Below are positions 1 through 11,790 of a stretch of 64,000 nucleotides of DNA, piece after piece. Made by a program: the position numbers and the translations under genes. The first letter of the stretch is position 1; each line of letters begins with the position of its first letter. Where the stretch lies: the NCBI GenBank assembly GCA_002794775.1, contig NBAY01000006.1, positions 682,001 to 746,000 of the forward strand, read 5' to 3'. Origin of the DNA: Porodaedalea pini (Eukaryota; Basidiomycota; Agaricomycetes; Hymenochaetales; Hymenochaetaceae). A model generated the notes under the pieces. That model was not told the origin of the DNA, ran no database searches, and was given only the letters and a program-made list of their open reading frames with translations.

Positions 1-1105
1 TACTGCCTCATGAAGCCTTGTATTGCGTACAGTGTAAAAAAGGATGGCCTTACAAATGCTGCATGCATGAAGGGAAGTTATTTGCTTTTGGGTAGGGGAA
101 ACTGTAGTCTTGTGGTTGTGTAAGGACATCTTAGAATATTATATGTACAGTATTGTCATAAATGTGCAGTCTACTCTTGGGTGGCCTTTAATGTCGTAGC
201 ACAGATAATACATGTAGATGTAGGATCTCTGATATTACAATCCTTATAACTGGTGGCCATGTCTTTTATTTTGTCATCGGTGAAAATACGAGAAGGTCAG
301 AATAACTCAATTGCGTACTACCTATTGGCCCGGGCAGCAATCGTTTCCTTGAGCTCGTCTTCATATGCATCATCGTTAGTGAGAGGAACTGACCAAGGAG
401 AATTTACATACAAGTATTCTCAGTCATCTGCACTAGTCGCAAGCGTCTGAGGTGAGTGGGTGAAAATAAAGGGTATTTTATATTACAGATTTCTGGCTCT
501 CGACAAGCCATTATGAGTGCGATATTGAATCATATGAAAGTAAAGTAAAATAAAGACAATTCAAAGAAAAGAGTACCTTCCGGCAGTCAATGCAAAAGTA
601 GAAAATAACAAAATAAGAAAGACTTATCATTGTGAGGGTTCAGATGAAACCGAATGTCATCAGCCGTCCCAAGCCAGTGTGCCTCGTGCCCTAGAAACGA
701 AGCGGTGCGCTCGTGATACAAATCGCCCCGGACGTCCACAGTCACATTGATTCACAACGTTGTCCGGCGGCTTGCAGTATATGAATGTCGCCAGAGTTAC
801 TGAAAACAAAAGCGTTATTTGTGATGTCAAGAGTATTCTCTAGTTGACCGGAAAAGTGACAATTGAGTATTACCAGCGTGATTTCAGGGCGGGACATGGA
901 CTACCAATTCCATGTTCTGGGATAGATGATTCTTTTTTATAGTTTCAACTAGCTGCTGTCGATATTGTCCAATACTTGTTTGAGTTGCTATTATTTGGCT
1001 CGGTAAACAATTGGGTATCGAGGATGAAAACTGAGAAGGTGAGATTTACGCGTAGGGCATTGACTCGCACCACGTGAACGCGCTCTTGCCCTTGCCTGGC
1101 TTGCC
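1..1105. other. Left-edge region with possible minus-strand exons
   Basis: No complete gene is recognised here. Two minus-strand segments read like real protein. One is an open frame at about 587-745 containing the string FLGHEAHWLGTADDIRFHLN. The other is about 322-418, bounded by an AG acceptor and a GTAGTA donor, and contains NDDAYEDELKETIAARAN. They could be exons of one gene that continues past the left edge, but I could not join them or find a start. The rest is AT-rich and shows nothing else. Confidence 0.25.
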
Positions 1106-2681
1106 ATGAACGTCTCATCTCTCCGGAACACTTCTTTCAGAACTGTCATAGTCTTCTCAATACTCCTGCGAGTTGCTCTTATATTCTACAGCGAATGGCA
1201 CGACGAACACTCTGTTGTCAAATATACAGATGTCGACTACTGCGTCTTCACTGACGCGGCTCGATTTCTCCTGCATCCGTCACCTGCAACTGAAAGCAGG
1301 CCAGCAAACATTGCGCAAGGGGTTCTAGGAGAATATCTTGGCTTTGGAGAGTAAGTAATGGCAGCTTGTATAGTGCTATGTGTTGAATTGACATGGTTAT
1401 GAAGTCCGTACTATCGCGAAACCTATCGCTATACACCTCTGCTCGCCTTAATTATGACGCCCAACATTTTTCTACACCCGTCTTTTGGAAAGTATATCTT
1501 CTCAGCGTGCGATATCATCGTTGGAGCCCTCCTGTATAAGCTCCTTCTGTCAACGGTATTGCCCAGTACCTCGCCCCAAGCAACGAAGCAGGCGCGCGAG
1601 CGTCAAGCAACGTTCTACGCTTCACTACATCTCCTCAGCCCAATGGTCTTCTCTATTTCTACGCGCGGCTCATCAGAGTCTACGCTTGGCGCATTCGTAA
1701 TAGGGACACTCTATCTAGCGATGCTCTCCGAAAAGACTCAGAGGACGTGGGACGCGACAGCTGTCATGCTCGGGATCGCGACACATTGGAAGATTTACCC
1801 ACTCATCTACGGCGTGAGCCTCGTTGCTGTCATGGCATCTGAATCCGGAAAGAATATGAGCTTCAAGGACTGGGCAAGAAACTTGTTGAGTGTACAAAGC
1901 ATTCGATTCGCGATTATAAGCGCGGGGACGTTTATGCTTCTCAACGGTGTCATGTACCTCATGTATGATTTCTTTCTTTCTTTGCTCTTATTTTCAAGTC
2001 CTGATACTACTCTTTCTGACAGCTGGGGATACCCGTTTCTCTACGAAACATATCTGTACCACATCCACCGGCTCGACCACAAGCACAATTTTTCGCCGTA
2101 CTGGCTGCCCATATACCTCACTTATCCTGCATATGCACATCTGCATCCCGGGCGTCCAGCACTATGGCAACGCTTCGCACGGTCTCCATTTGCTTCGTTT
2201 GTGCCGCAGATGACACTGAGCTTGGGCTCGGGTCTGGCATTCGGACGCGCTGGCTCTCAGCATCTTCCATTCACATGGTTCGTTCAGACGGCGGCGTTCG
2301 TTACCCTCAACAAAGTATGCACGTCGCAAGTAAGTCATAAAACGGACACAACTGGAACAACAAAGCTGATATATATGTTCGCAGTATTTCCTTTGGTATC
2401 TGACTATCCTACCGCTCGTGCTTCCGTCGCTCGCTATCACTCGGACCAAAGCCATTTCGATGGTCGCAATTTGGGTCGGCGCTCAAGCGCTTTGGCTAAA
2501 ATTTGCTTATGACCTCGAATTTCTTGGGAAGAATGTCTACTACCATGTCTGGGCGTGCAGCGTCCTGTTCCTGCTGGTCAATTGCTGGGAACTCTGCCAG
2601 ATCATGCTCGCATACCAGTGGACAAATGCTGAAGATGAGGAAAGGCACACAGCGAGCACGGAGTGGAAAAAAGACATCTGA
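1106..2681 (+). CDS. GPI14: GPI mannosyltransferase 1 (PIG-M/GPI14 family)
   Basis: Catalytic subunit of GPI mannosyltransferase I, which adds the first (alpha-1,4) mannose to the GPI-anchor precursor in the ER lumen using dolichol-phosphate-mannose. Four exons give 468 aa: 1106-1350, 1405-1962, 2023-2329 and 2385-2681. The total is divisible by three, and each intron has GT-AG ends (54, 60 and 55 nt). Family landmarks are a DVD (DxD) motif in [13 protein letters not shown] about 40 residues in, then [20 protein letters not shown] and [13 protein letters not shown] near the C-terminus. The protein is largely hydrophobic, as expected for a multi-span ER enzyme. The second intron is a multiple of three and open, so it is easily missed. 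Its removal restores the expected IWGYPFL segment. The gene converges with the GMF gene downstream. Confidence 0.93.
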
Positions 2682-2794
2682 GGGTATGATGTGAGTTCTT
2701 TCATGAATGTGCGTATTCTTACAGTGCTGACGTGTAGTTTACAACAGTATCGGATTAGAACCAGATTTAACGATGGCGAGGGATCCGGACACGT

Positions 2795-3388
2795 TCATTT
2801 CAGCTTTGCATCGATGGCCTCCCTCGTCAATCCTTCCGCACCATCTCTAATCTCGATGACTTTCTGAACATCCACCTAGTGTCATGTACGATGAGGAAAG
2901 GATGTAGGTGAAAGAGGAGGCTTAACGTACTGTATTCTGGAAGTCAATCAGTGCACTGGCGTGGAGCGTAAGGAGACTCGTTTCGCTCCCAGTCGGTGAC
3001 CAATTTACGAGCACGAGTGGATAGTTTGTCCGTCCATCGTCGTACTTGACTTCGTACGAGAGTACGACGTACCGAGGCGCGTTCTCGGGGAGTTCTAGTA
3101 TAAACAATGTATATGTGTTATTCAATGTGTCTACGCGTAAAGCACGATGTTCTCACATACCTTCAGCGAGATCTTCCATACTGATATCGTCATACGTCTC
3201 GTCTTCGACCATCTTGAGCTGTTTCTTGTCGATCTTGACGACCATGGCCGCGCTCGCACTGCGCCTGCCAAAGCGGAATTTGCGCAGTGCCTGCTTGAGC
3301 TCATCGGGAATGTCGACCGTCTTGGACTATAGTGCAGTTCTTTTAAATGATTGTTGAAGTCTGTGTATGGATAACTGCAACGTACCAT
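2795..3388 (-). CDS. Glia maturation factor-like ADF-homology protein (GMF/Aim7)
   Basis: A small ADF-homology protein of the GMF family, which binds Arp2/3 and promotes debranching of actin filaments. Four exons on the minus strand are 3386-3388, 3161-3326, 2931-3094 and 2795-2875, giving 137 aa, the usual family size. The first exon holds only the ATG, which is followed directly by GTACGT. The second starts with SKTVDIPDELKQALRKFRF, typical of GMF N-termini. The central part contains APRYVVLSYEVKYDDGR and the C-terminal part FQNTVDVQKVIEIRDG. Summed exon length is divisible by three. It starts 138 bp from the divergent cap-binding gene, so the two probably share a promoter. Confidence 0.9.
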
Positions 3389-3526
3389 CGTGAAAGTAGC
3401 AGTAGACGGTGAAGATGCGCGATCGTCGATTCGCTGTGGCGATCTATGCACCACGTGACTTTGGGTATCCAGAGGCGCGCCCGTTTCTTTGCGGTGTTTG
3501 GTCTGTGACAGCGACGAAGGACACCA

Positions 3527-4465
3527 ATGGCACACGTTGTAACTCCTCTCGACCAGCCATCGAACTATAAGGATTCTCAGTCAAAAGTTGACAGGCAAAA
3601 ACAGAATGAGCTCCTCTCCAAATCGACGACACTTTATGTCAGTTCATTTCAAGACGCTGTCGTAACTAACATTGAAATGAATTTTGCATCGCAGGTTGGT
3701 AATCTGAGTTTCTACACAACTGAAGAACAGATATACGAGCTATTCTCAAAATGTGCGAGTCCAGAGGAGGGCGGCGGCGTGAAACGTATTATTATGGGTC
3801 TTGACAGGAACACTCGGTGAGCAGCCACTCCTGTACTTCTCCCTTTTCGATGTGGATTCATACGAAATGTTTTCCCAAAGGACGCCATGTGGATTTTGCT
3901 TCGTAGAGTACTACTCGCACGCGGAGGCATTAGCGTGCATGCGATATGTGAGCGGGACGAAGCTCGACGAGCGTGTCATTCGATGTGATCTCGACCTTGG
4001 CTACCGAGAAGGCCGCCAGTTTGGTCGGGGTAGGAGTGGTGGACAGGTGCGCACCCTTCTTTTAGAACATCTCCGGCACTATAACTTATGGCTGCATATT
4101 TGTTTCCCTTCATTGTAGGTAAGAGACGAACACCGCCAGGACTACGACGCTGGGCGAGGCGGATGGGGTGCACAGGCCCAGCGAATAGAAATGGAGCGGC
4201 GGCGCGAGATGGAGTCGCGGTACGCCGATGCACAAGACGGACCAGGCGCTGTCGCCGGTGGAGGAGAAGACTGGAAGGCAGCCTCTGCGCCTGAACGAAC
4301 CGAGCAGACTCTCAAACGCGGGCGTTCACCAGAAGACGAGGACTCATACAGAACAGTGCGTCCCATAGATTCTTCTTTGAACATTTAAATTGACTGGAGC
4401 TTGTCGTCTTGCAGGGTCAGAGGATGCGCACAGACGATCATGACGGGGAGAATGAGAGAATGTAA
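3527..4465 (+). CDS. CBC2: Nuclear cap-binding protein subunit 2 (CBP20)
   Basis: Small RRM subunit of the nuclear cap-binding complex, which binds the m7G cap of Pol II transcripts together with CBP80. Exons are 3527-3637, 3695-3816, 3881-4046, 4119-4355 and 4415-4465, giving 228 aa in frame. A single RRM is visible with RNP2 ([13 protein letters not shown]) and RNP1 ([10 protein letters not shown]). It is preceded by the CBP20-specific basic helix and followed by the conserved cap-pocket tail ([20 protein letters not shown]). The C-terminal extension is longer than in animals, is Arg/Glu-rich and ends in a short basic-acidic tail. All four introns are 57-72 nt with GT-AG ends. Confidence 0.94.
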
Positions 4466-4599
4466 AGTATCGTTATTCCTGTATCTAGTCGCTCCGATTC
4501 GCTTTTTTCTATTGCTGTGGACTCTTGAACACCCAACTCTGGGGTCGACATTCAACCGGATAAATGAGGTTAAGTGCAATGCATAAGGCCGATTAAGAA

Positions 4600-5548
4600 T
4601 CAGTAAACTACTCTAGCTCGTATCAAATACTTTTGGAACCACACTTCAGGCAAAAAGTAGGTCATATGCATCCGGCGAACGAACGCGTGCGCTTCTGCAG
4701 GTGAATTCAAGCGTACAAGGTGTTTCGAAATCGCCGTAAAGCCTCTTCGTTTTGGCCTTCGAAAGCATCTAATGAGCACGTTGAACTCTTTGCAGTACAT
4801 TGAAGGCTCACGGTTCAACCTTCAAAACATCGCAGTCAGGCTCCCCATTTGCCGCAAGCTTCACCATTCCGATTCTCCGTAAATAATGCCTCAGAGCTGG
4901 TGCGGCAATCGTCCCGGGAAGGCCATACAAGACGACATCGCAGCCCTTCGAATCCACTCCCCCGCCGAGCCCGCTCCCATCAAACACCGCGCGTTCAGCA
5001 CCTTCAGCCCGACCCTTTATGCCACGCTTCCGTTGAACACCTTTTAATGGGCTAATAAACGCCTTCACGGGAAGAGAGGTCATTTGCGAGTTTTGCAAGG
5101 CCCTGTGGGCCTGCTGTACGAAGAATCCTGAGGTCATCGTGACAAAAGCTCGCCCAGTGGGGATGAAGCGGTTGTAGTCAAGCTGAGCTACGGCGCTCGT
5201 CAATTCTTTCATCCAGTTCGCAGATGGACTTGGGACGCACCTCCTGCAATATTCTTCGCTAGGCCGTCATCCTTGATGGTCTGCCTCGCGAATCGCATTA
5301 CATCGGCAGGCTTCGCAGAGCGAGGCAGTCCTACAAGGTGGATATTTCTCCGTTCTCTTTCATCATTCCTTTCTCCTTTGACAAAGGACGTGGAAGAAGC
5401 TTGAGGGGACTTTGAGAACTTGAAGCTGGCAGTTCTATATGAGATACTCACCTTCCTGGTGATTGGTACGTGTCTGAGACAGTAGCTGACACTGCGCGTT
5501 CCGCGCTAGCTTTCGTGGTAACTTCGTGACCCGTAGAGAATAATTCAT
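4600..5548 (-). CDS. Probable mitochondrial protein with two RRM-like domains
   Basis: Four exons (5452-5548, 5241-5399, 4812-5187 and 4600-4756) join in frame to 262 aa. The N-terminal 32 residues are rich in Arg, Lys, Ser and Leu with no acidic residue before the end, which suggests a mitochondrial presequence. One RRM-like unit runs from RRNIHLVGLPRSAKPADV to the RAFVTMTS strand. A second begins CDVVLYGLPGTIAAPALRHYL and ends HLVRLNSPAEAHAFVRR. Both have RRM spacing but weak RNP motifs. I do not recognise an orthologue by name. An RNA-binding role is inferred from the fold, and mitochondrial targeting from the N-terminus. Confidence 0.65.
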
Positions 5549-5910
5549 TTTAGCAGTTCGCGGTGAAGGAGCTCGCGCAAGTCAGTCGCGCCTCGACATC
5601 TAGAATCTTGAAAAGGAAAAGACGTCGATCACTACTTTAACCTGAAAAGTTTGCAGTAAAAATAAACAAAGCAGAGCTTTAAAACTTGCAGAGGAAGGGC
5701 ACGGACGGAAGAATATTGCATCTATAATGACCTTGAGGGTGTATTATACAGCTTTACAAAACACTACAAATGAGATAATAGAGCACAAACCGAATATGAA
5801 GGCTTGGACATAGGGTAATGGTTTTGATAGATGATGTCGCAAGAATACATGAAAGGGATAGGGGATCAAGTCCGGTCTGACGTGAATTCAAATGCAGCTT
5901 GCGCAAGTAT
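5549..5910. other. Intergenic
   Basis: Region between the start of the RRM gene and the stop of the membrane-protein gene. No supported coding sequence or RNA gene is seen. It presumably holds the RRM gene promoter and the 3' end of the neighbour. Confidence 0.5.
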
Positions 5911-8242
5911 TCAAAAGTCGTCACTTTCGTCGGTCTGATTGACGCTTGCGGTTGTGCGGACGAAGTCTCGTAACGCCAGAGGCCGGACGCCCCCTTCATC
6001 GCCTTGATTCACCCTCATAGATGCATGTGCTTCCGGAGAAGAGCATGTCTTGGGCTTCATCTCATTACGAAGCAAAAGAACTCGTGATGGCACGATTTGA
6101 AGAGGCGTCGGGTCGGACCTTTTCTCCTTCCCCTCTAGCTCGTCACTAGTGAGGCCACCAGCACCAGCCATTTCAAGGACTCGAAAGCGATTGCCAGAGA
6201 GTGATCCTTCCGCCAGAGGACAGGATGAGCCTGAACCTGCATAGTCATGGTGCTTTTTGGGTAACGATCCATCGAGACCGGTGTCACACGACAAGGCCAA
6301 GGCCATTGTGCCTAGATCACCGTCATCGGTAGCCGCGACGTTCTGCATCGCTGACCCTCCATACGCTTCAGCCTGAAGAATAGAATCATAAGCTATCGCT
6401 AAAAGCGCTTGTTCTAGAATGGATACTCACGTCTTTGTCCTCTTCGACGACCCGGTCCAGATGAGACGCAAGCCGAGAAAAGTGCCACTTTCCAGTCAAT
6501 AGAGATTTAGATTCTCTGTGCCTCCAGTCGATTTCACGGCAAGGGGCTGCTCCGTTGGGTCCGTCAGAAGCTGAAGTCAACGTCTCCGCCCCTTGCCTGA
6601 AGTTTTCAAGGAAGCCCTTGAAAAAGTCATACTGAAACTGACGCGACTTTGGCAACACTTCCGGTTCCGATAGGGAGTATGCAGCCGGCACGGTCACGAC
6701 CTTTCGAGGAAGAGAATCCTTCGCCTGGGGGTCAGAAGCCCGCTTATGCGGAGGTACGTATCGCGAAGTCATGAGAAAGTGGGTAATCTCCTCATTAAAT
6801 GGGTTCGTCGTCGTCCCTTCAGCGCCGGAATTATCGGTAGAGAGCGCAGGATGGGAAGATCCATTATCGAGGCCGGAGAGGATCTCGTCGGCGGGCGGGG
6901 GTGCGGTGTCGCCGACTGTATTAATGACCTCAGCGCACTGGTCCTTGGACTCAGAGGCTCCCTCGTGCTCTTGAACGTCAAAGTCACCGACTTCTTCGTC
7001 CACCTGAATATATGCATCTGAAATGTCCGCTTCTCTGTCCGGCTCGTTAACAGGGACGGCAACTTCATGAGACTGTTCAGCCGTTTCGTATCCTACGTGA
7101 TCACTGTTGAAATGCATTGAGAGAATTGTAGGAGAGCTTGCTTCCACGTCTGCACGGCTGGACCGAGGCGTATCAATGTCTTCGTAAGACACGACAATAG
7201 GACCGACAGCTTCGTTCTCGCACTGACGGAGAGTGACATCGGCTTCTTCTCCTCGGTAATCTCCTGCAGGATACATCATTGGAGAAGGAGATAAAGTTGG
7301 AGATACATTTGGATGATAGGTGGCTTGAAATGTTTCAGGATCGGCAGGATCTTCGCGCTTGAGCGGTATTTCCACGTTGTACTCCTCAAGAGACTGAGAT
7401 AAAATCTGTCTGAGCCCTTGCACGACAGAGTCTTCGTTGCGCTGCGCATGGTCTCGTAACCATGACAGCATGATGCTGGAGTACGAACAAGATATGCCAA
7501 TGAGCACGCCCACGAGTATCAGCAAAGAGGCTTGCATGACTTCGAGCATAGTTTTCGTGAAGGATTTGTGAACTAGAGGTCCTCGATCGGGAGGGATACT
7601 GCGAAGAGAGTTGGTTGAGATAAAGATTTCAGATTGACTGTTCATAGGCGGGCTTGTCTCCGCCGGAAATGAAGCGGTAGGGGTAGCCTTAACATTAGAG
7701 TGGGTGGCAAAGTGGGAGTTCTCCTGGTCATTTGTCTGTTGAGTGAGAGCATTCACTAGAACAACCACAGTGCCTATGTCCGCATCAGGGCCGACGACGT
7801 TATTAGAATGCAAGATGTGGACACGTGTATGCACCTCGGTGGACTTCAACGAGACGGGCATTGTGAAGTCCGATGTCTTCATAACATGAAAGGCATTTTT
7901 ATTTGTGCATAAAGTATGCTGCGTCGGTATGTCGGATTGACTTGTGTCCTCCCTTGCGTGTTTGAAAGCGGAGGAAACTGTCGAGACAGTATCTTCGTCG
8001 GATATCGACAGATGAATGAGAGCTTCAGGAGCAGAGTCTGTAGTGGATTGTGAAGTAGGCAGTCTCGAAAAGTCAAGAGGTATGCTCGACATAGATTCCT
8101 TTGAGGATCGGTGACTGTAGAGTGTCAAGTCCGGCTCATAGAACGAGGTGTCGTTGCGGAGGACCTTTGTGCTGTACAGAATGGGGCCAAAACCAAGAGC
8201 AAACAAACATACTGCGAAAAGGACCTCGTTCAGAAGAGCCAT
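5911..8242 (-). CDS. Uncharacterised protein with membrane segments and long acidic tail
   Basis: Two exons (6431-8242 and 5911-6372), joined across a 58-nt GT-AG intron, give 757 aa. The open frame extends upstream to a GTG at 8365, but 8242 is the first ATG and is followed by a hydrophobic N-terminal segment (NEVLFAVCLFALGFGPILY). A second clear membrane span is SLLILVGVLIGISCSYSSIM, about 240 residues in. The remainder is low-complexity, Ser/Glu-rich and probably disordered. It includes a TSRYVPPHKRA motif, resembling the start of some RNA-helicase N-termini, and FDFFKGF-like aromatic residues after it. I do not recognise the family, and no enzyme motif is visible. The start lies 219 bp from the divergent snRNP gene. 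Confidence 0.6.
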
Positions 8243-8461
8243 AAACAAGAAGGGGATTCTCGCAAAGAATACAATAATGGAGGCGCGGAGCCCGAAGGAG
8301 ATGCATATGACGGTGGTGGCAGTTGAACGAAGACTCGAAGCGCGCTCGTTAAATTGCACGTGCACGTGACTTCCATTAGGACCTGCCGCGGTGTGTGCTG
8401 CAACTTGAAGGCGGCTCGTTCTTGCCTGTGCTTCCGATCTGTGCTAAAGCCAATCGTTAAC

Positions 8462-9328
8462 ATGTCCTCTCGGGATGACAGAAGAAATCGAGGCCGAAGT
8501 TTGGAGCGCGACGTGTACAACAGGAATAGAGATAGAGGCGGGGGCAGGGATAGGGAGAGGGATCGCGACAGGGAGAGGGAGAGGGATCGCGAAGGAACTC
8601 GACGCGGAGGCTACTACGGGAGTGGGCGAAGGAGCCGGTCGAAGAGTCCCCCGAGAAGAGGAAGTGAACGGGACCGCAGAGGTATTCACCCGTTAATACT
8701 GTCTTTGTTACCGATGGTTGACGACAAACGGCACAAAGGATACGGTCGTGATAGATATGACGACCGGCGAGACAAGCACCGAGAAAGGGACAGGGGTAGA
8801 CTGGAGGAGCATCGAGATAGGTCCACAGATGGCAGAGATGGTCGTCGGGTGCATGGGCGCGACCAAGATCTACCTGTCTCAAAACGTACGGAGCGAGACC
8901 GAGACGACCATGGACCTTCCATACGTTCGGGGCCACCGCCCACTACGATGCCTGGCTCTGGATCTCGCCGACTAAACCTAGATCCTGACAATAATGGTCG
9001 AGAGGAGGGTGAAGAAGGCGAGGAAGGCGAGCCAATGGATGCAGAAGACGATGCAGAAGCTGCTATGAAGGCCATGATGGGCTTTGGCGGATTTGACTCA
9101 ACGAAGGTAGGCATTGGCAGACTGCTTACACGTTGACCTCATCTGACTCTCTTGGTAGGGCAAACCTGTTACTGGTAATGAAGACGGTGCTGTAGAGATC
9201 AAGAAGCAGCGGACATGGCGACAGTATATGAACCGGTATGTTTATTTATCTGTAACTGTAGTGCAGACTATCTTACAATACCCTATAGTCGTGGAGGTTT
9301 CAATAGGCCTCTCGACAAGATCAAATAA
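8462..9328 (+). CDS. SNRNP27: U4/U6.U5 tri-snRNP 27 kDa protein (SNRNP27 family)
   Basis: RS-rich component of the spliceosomal tri-snRNP. The ATG at 8462 begins a long Arg/Asp/Ser/Glu region (repeated RDRERDRDRE-type strings, RRSRSKSPPRR). The family signature lies at the C-terminus: an acidic stretch, then AMKAMMGFGGFDSTKGKPV, and then RQYMNRRGGFNRPLDKIK with the stop at 9326-9328. Introns before GKPV (donor near 9106) and inside the MNR codon (9237 onward) are clear. Whether a 57-nt segment near 8683-8739 is an intron is ambiguous. It has GT-AG ends and is a multiple of three, but reads through as a hydrophobic patch out of keeping with the RS region, so splicing is more likely. Confidence 0.88.
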
Positions 9329-10980
9329 TGACTTCTCACGTTGTATCTGTCGTCTTTCTGGTCGAGATATCCAGAAAGACGAGTGTAGGCTGTGCACGTT
9401 TCTTCGGCCCAAGCACATGGATTTGACTGAGCACATTATATGTCTGGCATTATTGGTTGATCGTATGCTAAATACGCACAAATTAGAGAAGATTGGTTCT
9501 CTTCCTACTCTCTCGTGGTTTCCAGCATGCTCGCAACTTGGAAACGTCAGGGCCAGAAATATCACAACAAGCTGCACGTCATCCCTCAAACACAACCTCC
9601 TGAATGCCCGTCAACGGAATTCGATAATACAATGGCTGACGAACACTGCTGCTCTCGTCATGCTATGGACGGTTTGACTTCTCAGACTCGGGCCCAAAAC
9701 TCAGCTACCTTGATGATGCGCAAGCCAAACAAAACAAAACAGCAACGACAAAGTCCGAATCTGGAAGGGAAACCCGTTTCGGAGGTCGGAGTTGCAAACG
9801 CGATCGAGTTCGTATACAATCTCGTCCCCCCGCCTGCTTCGTTCTCAGCGGCTTTCCCTCCTACCACCTCCATCTACTATTCGTGGACCTCCTCTCTCTA
9901 CTGTCTATGTCTCACCGCTCGCATTCGGTCCATGCTTAGATCCTGAGGTATGTCTATGCTCCCGTTCATCCTATGTACCACCCATCTCATTTGCATAGAT
10001 CGTCTGCCACCTGCACCTAACAGCGATCTTCCCTCCCCCTCCCCAATTTGCTATCAAGTATGCCTTAAATGAACTCTCGACGATAGCCATCTACGCATTC
10101 AGTGACGATTGTCGCCCTCCTCTTTGAGATACATCGCGTTACACACCCTCAGCTAGGCACGTTTTCATCGTGCACACCCCGACCTTTGGGCTGACCATCC
10201 CCTTCTGGTGACACTCAATTACCACGCACCCGCAACTATCGTCTCACAGGGGTTAATCCGTGCTCGGGTCACTGTTCGTCATTGACCTATGCCACTTATG
10301 ATCATAGCTCATAATCATCATAGTTACATACTCGTCTCATCGTACGTTCGTGTATCGCCGCGCAGTGGTGACATCTGACTACGCAGTCAAACGTCGGGTA
10401 TGCTGGCGGCTACAACGCTTTTTCATTCGTGAAGTCCCGGACCCATGCTTGCATGCCCAGGCATTGACATCAACGATGCTAGTGTATAGCCTCTCGTTGA
10501 CGTCGGAGCCAGTGCTTGTGCTTCCACAGTCTGACGTTATGGTCACTGACTGGGAGCCGCACTGTCGGTGACATAGATGGAACTTGAATCCGATGTGGAA
10601 TCGCTTCTCGTGTTGCTGAGGGACTGGATTCGTAGGCCCCAGTCAGCCTCCTCTTTGATTCGGATTGAAAACTTGCCGTAGTAAAGAATAAGGTTCATGT
10701 GGGAAGGAGGGAGAACGGGAGGGGATGGTGAAGCATATGGGTGGAGGTTGGTTGCTGAAGAATATCTGACACCGTTGTTCCCAGCTTTAGTTTGTGCTAG
10801 ATTCACTTGTCGGGTCGCTGTGCCCTCAGTAAGACTCCCTTTTGATGTGGATTTCAGTGCTTGTGAATTAGTATAATAGTGAGGCTGGGGAAGGTTGGGG
10901 GAACGAAGGATAGCTGAAATATGAGGAGGGACTTGACTGAACACAATAGCTATTATTTGTTCTGTGTGGAGGTTGGGTTG
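9329..10980. other. Gene-poor flank of the transposon block
   Basis: About 1.65 kb without a supported gene. The first part is probably SNRNP27 3' sequence. From roughly 9800 to 10350 it is pyrimidine-rich with many CCTCC and CTCTC runs. A 130-codon open frame on the minus strand (10543-10944) starts with GTG, resembles nothing I know, and is probably fortuitous or a remnant. Confidence 0.4.
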
Positions 10981-11790
10981 AGACAGTCATGGTTGTGAAA
11001 AGCTCGACACATCGTTTTAGCATATTTCCTGGCTAGAGCAAGTCTGCTCTTAAAGGACATCCTTCTATGACTGTTCAAAGAGGATCCTATCATCCTAGAC
11101 AAGCCACTCTCAGCTCAGTTCAAGGTATTGATCATTGACTCTCTCACAGAGGTATCTCAATCTGCACATTCTGGACTAATCATTATTGTTCTGGATGCTC
11201 TCAACAAATGCAATGAGAATGAGACTGTCTTCATATCTTGTGAAGGTGATTACACTAGTGCTATGACTCAGGATTATCATTATGAGTAGGCCTCTTCTAC
11301 ATATTGAGATGAAGTTATAGCTATGTGGAGAGCTGATGAAGAAATGTGACTTATTTAGCTTATCTACTGATGATGACATCCTGGCCTACATTTGAGATCA
11401 ATTTTGAGCAGGTGGAAAACTGGCTGCCCTCTGCACCAACGTCTCCAATGTACAGATTGAGGCTCTTGCATAGATGACCTTAGGGCTTTTCATCTGGATT
11501 GCCACTGTTCTATTGTATATCAGTCTTCAGAAGTTCAGGAAGCTCAGTATTTTAAAGTAGATTCTTAACTCAACTACTCCATCTGAAACCAAGAGGAAAC
11601 TCAAAGCTCTTTATTTTCAGATGCTTAATAGTACTATGACATCCAAAGTTATTACAGCTAACAAAGATGTGATCTGGCTGATCAGAGGTCTTGTCTTTAT
11701 AACATCAAGGAACAGGCTCCTTCCTACTAGTGCACTGCATGCTTTCATCTCATCAGAACTTGATATTGTAAGGTAGGGCTGCTCTCCTTA
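10981..11790 (+). pseudogene. NACHT part of a broken NACHT-WD40 (NLR-like) gene
   Basis: Translated piecewise on the plus strand, this stretch matches the second half of a fungal NACHT NTPase domain but has several stops and frame changes. Landmarks in order are LSAQFKVLIIDSLTEVSQSA, the Walker-B-like IIIVLDALNKC (the family consensus is LDALDEC, so two acidic positions are lost by what look like G-to-A changes), then a DDDILAY segment, a LGLFIWIAT segment (family FIWAAT) and a helical stretch ending ALHAFISSELDIVR. Reading stops abruptly near 11790. The sequence expected next is found about 16.9 kb away near 28650 on the same strand, so the gene has been split by insertions. Such genes often act in fungal non-self recognition, but this copy is dead. 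Confidence 0.75.

Noticed and set aside
6746..7068. Open frames on both strands inside the membrane-protein gene
   Set aside because: They overlap the long continuous frame in other phases and have no conserved content. They are shadows of the real gene.
10543..10944. Minus-strand 133-codon ORF
   Set aside because: It starts with GTG, lies in gene-poor DNA, resembles no family, and has no splice or neighbour support.
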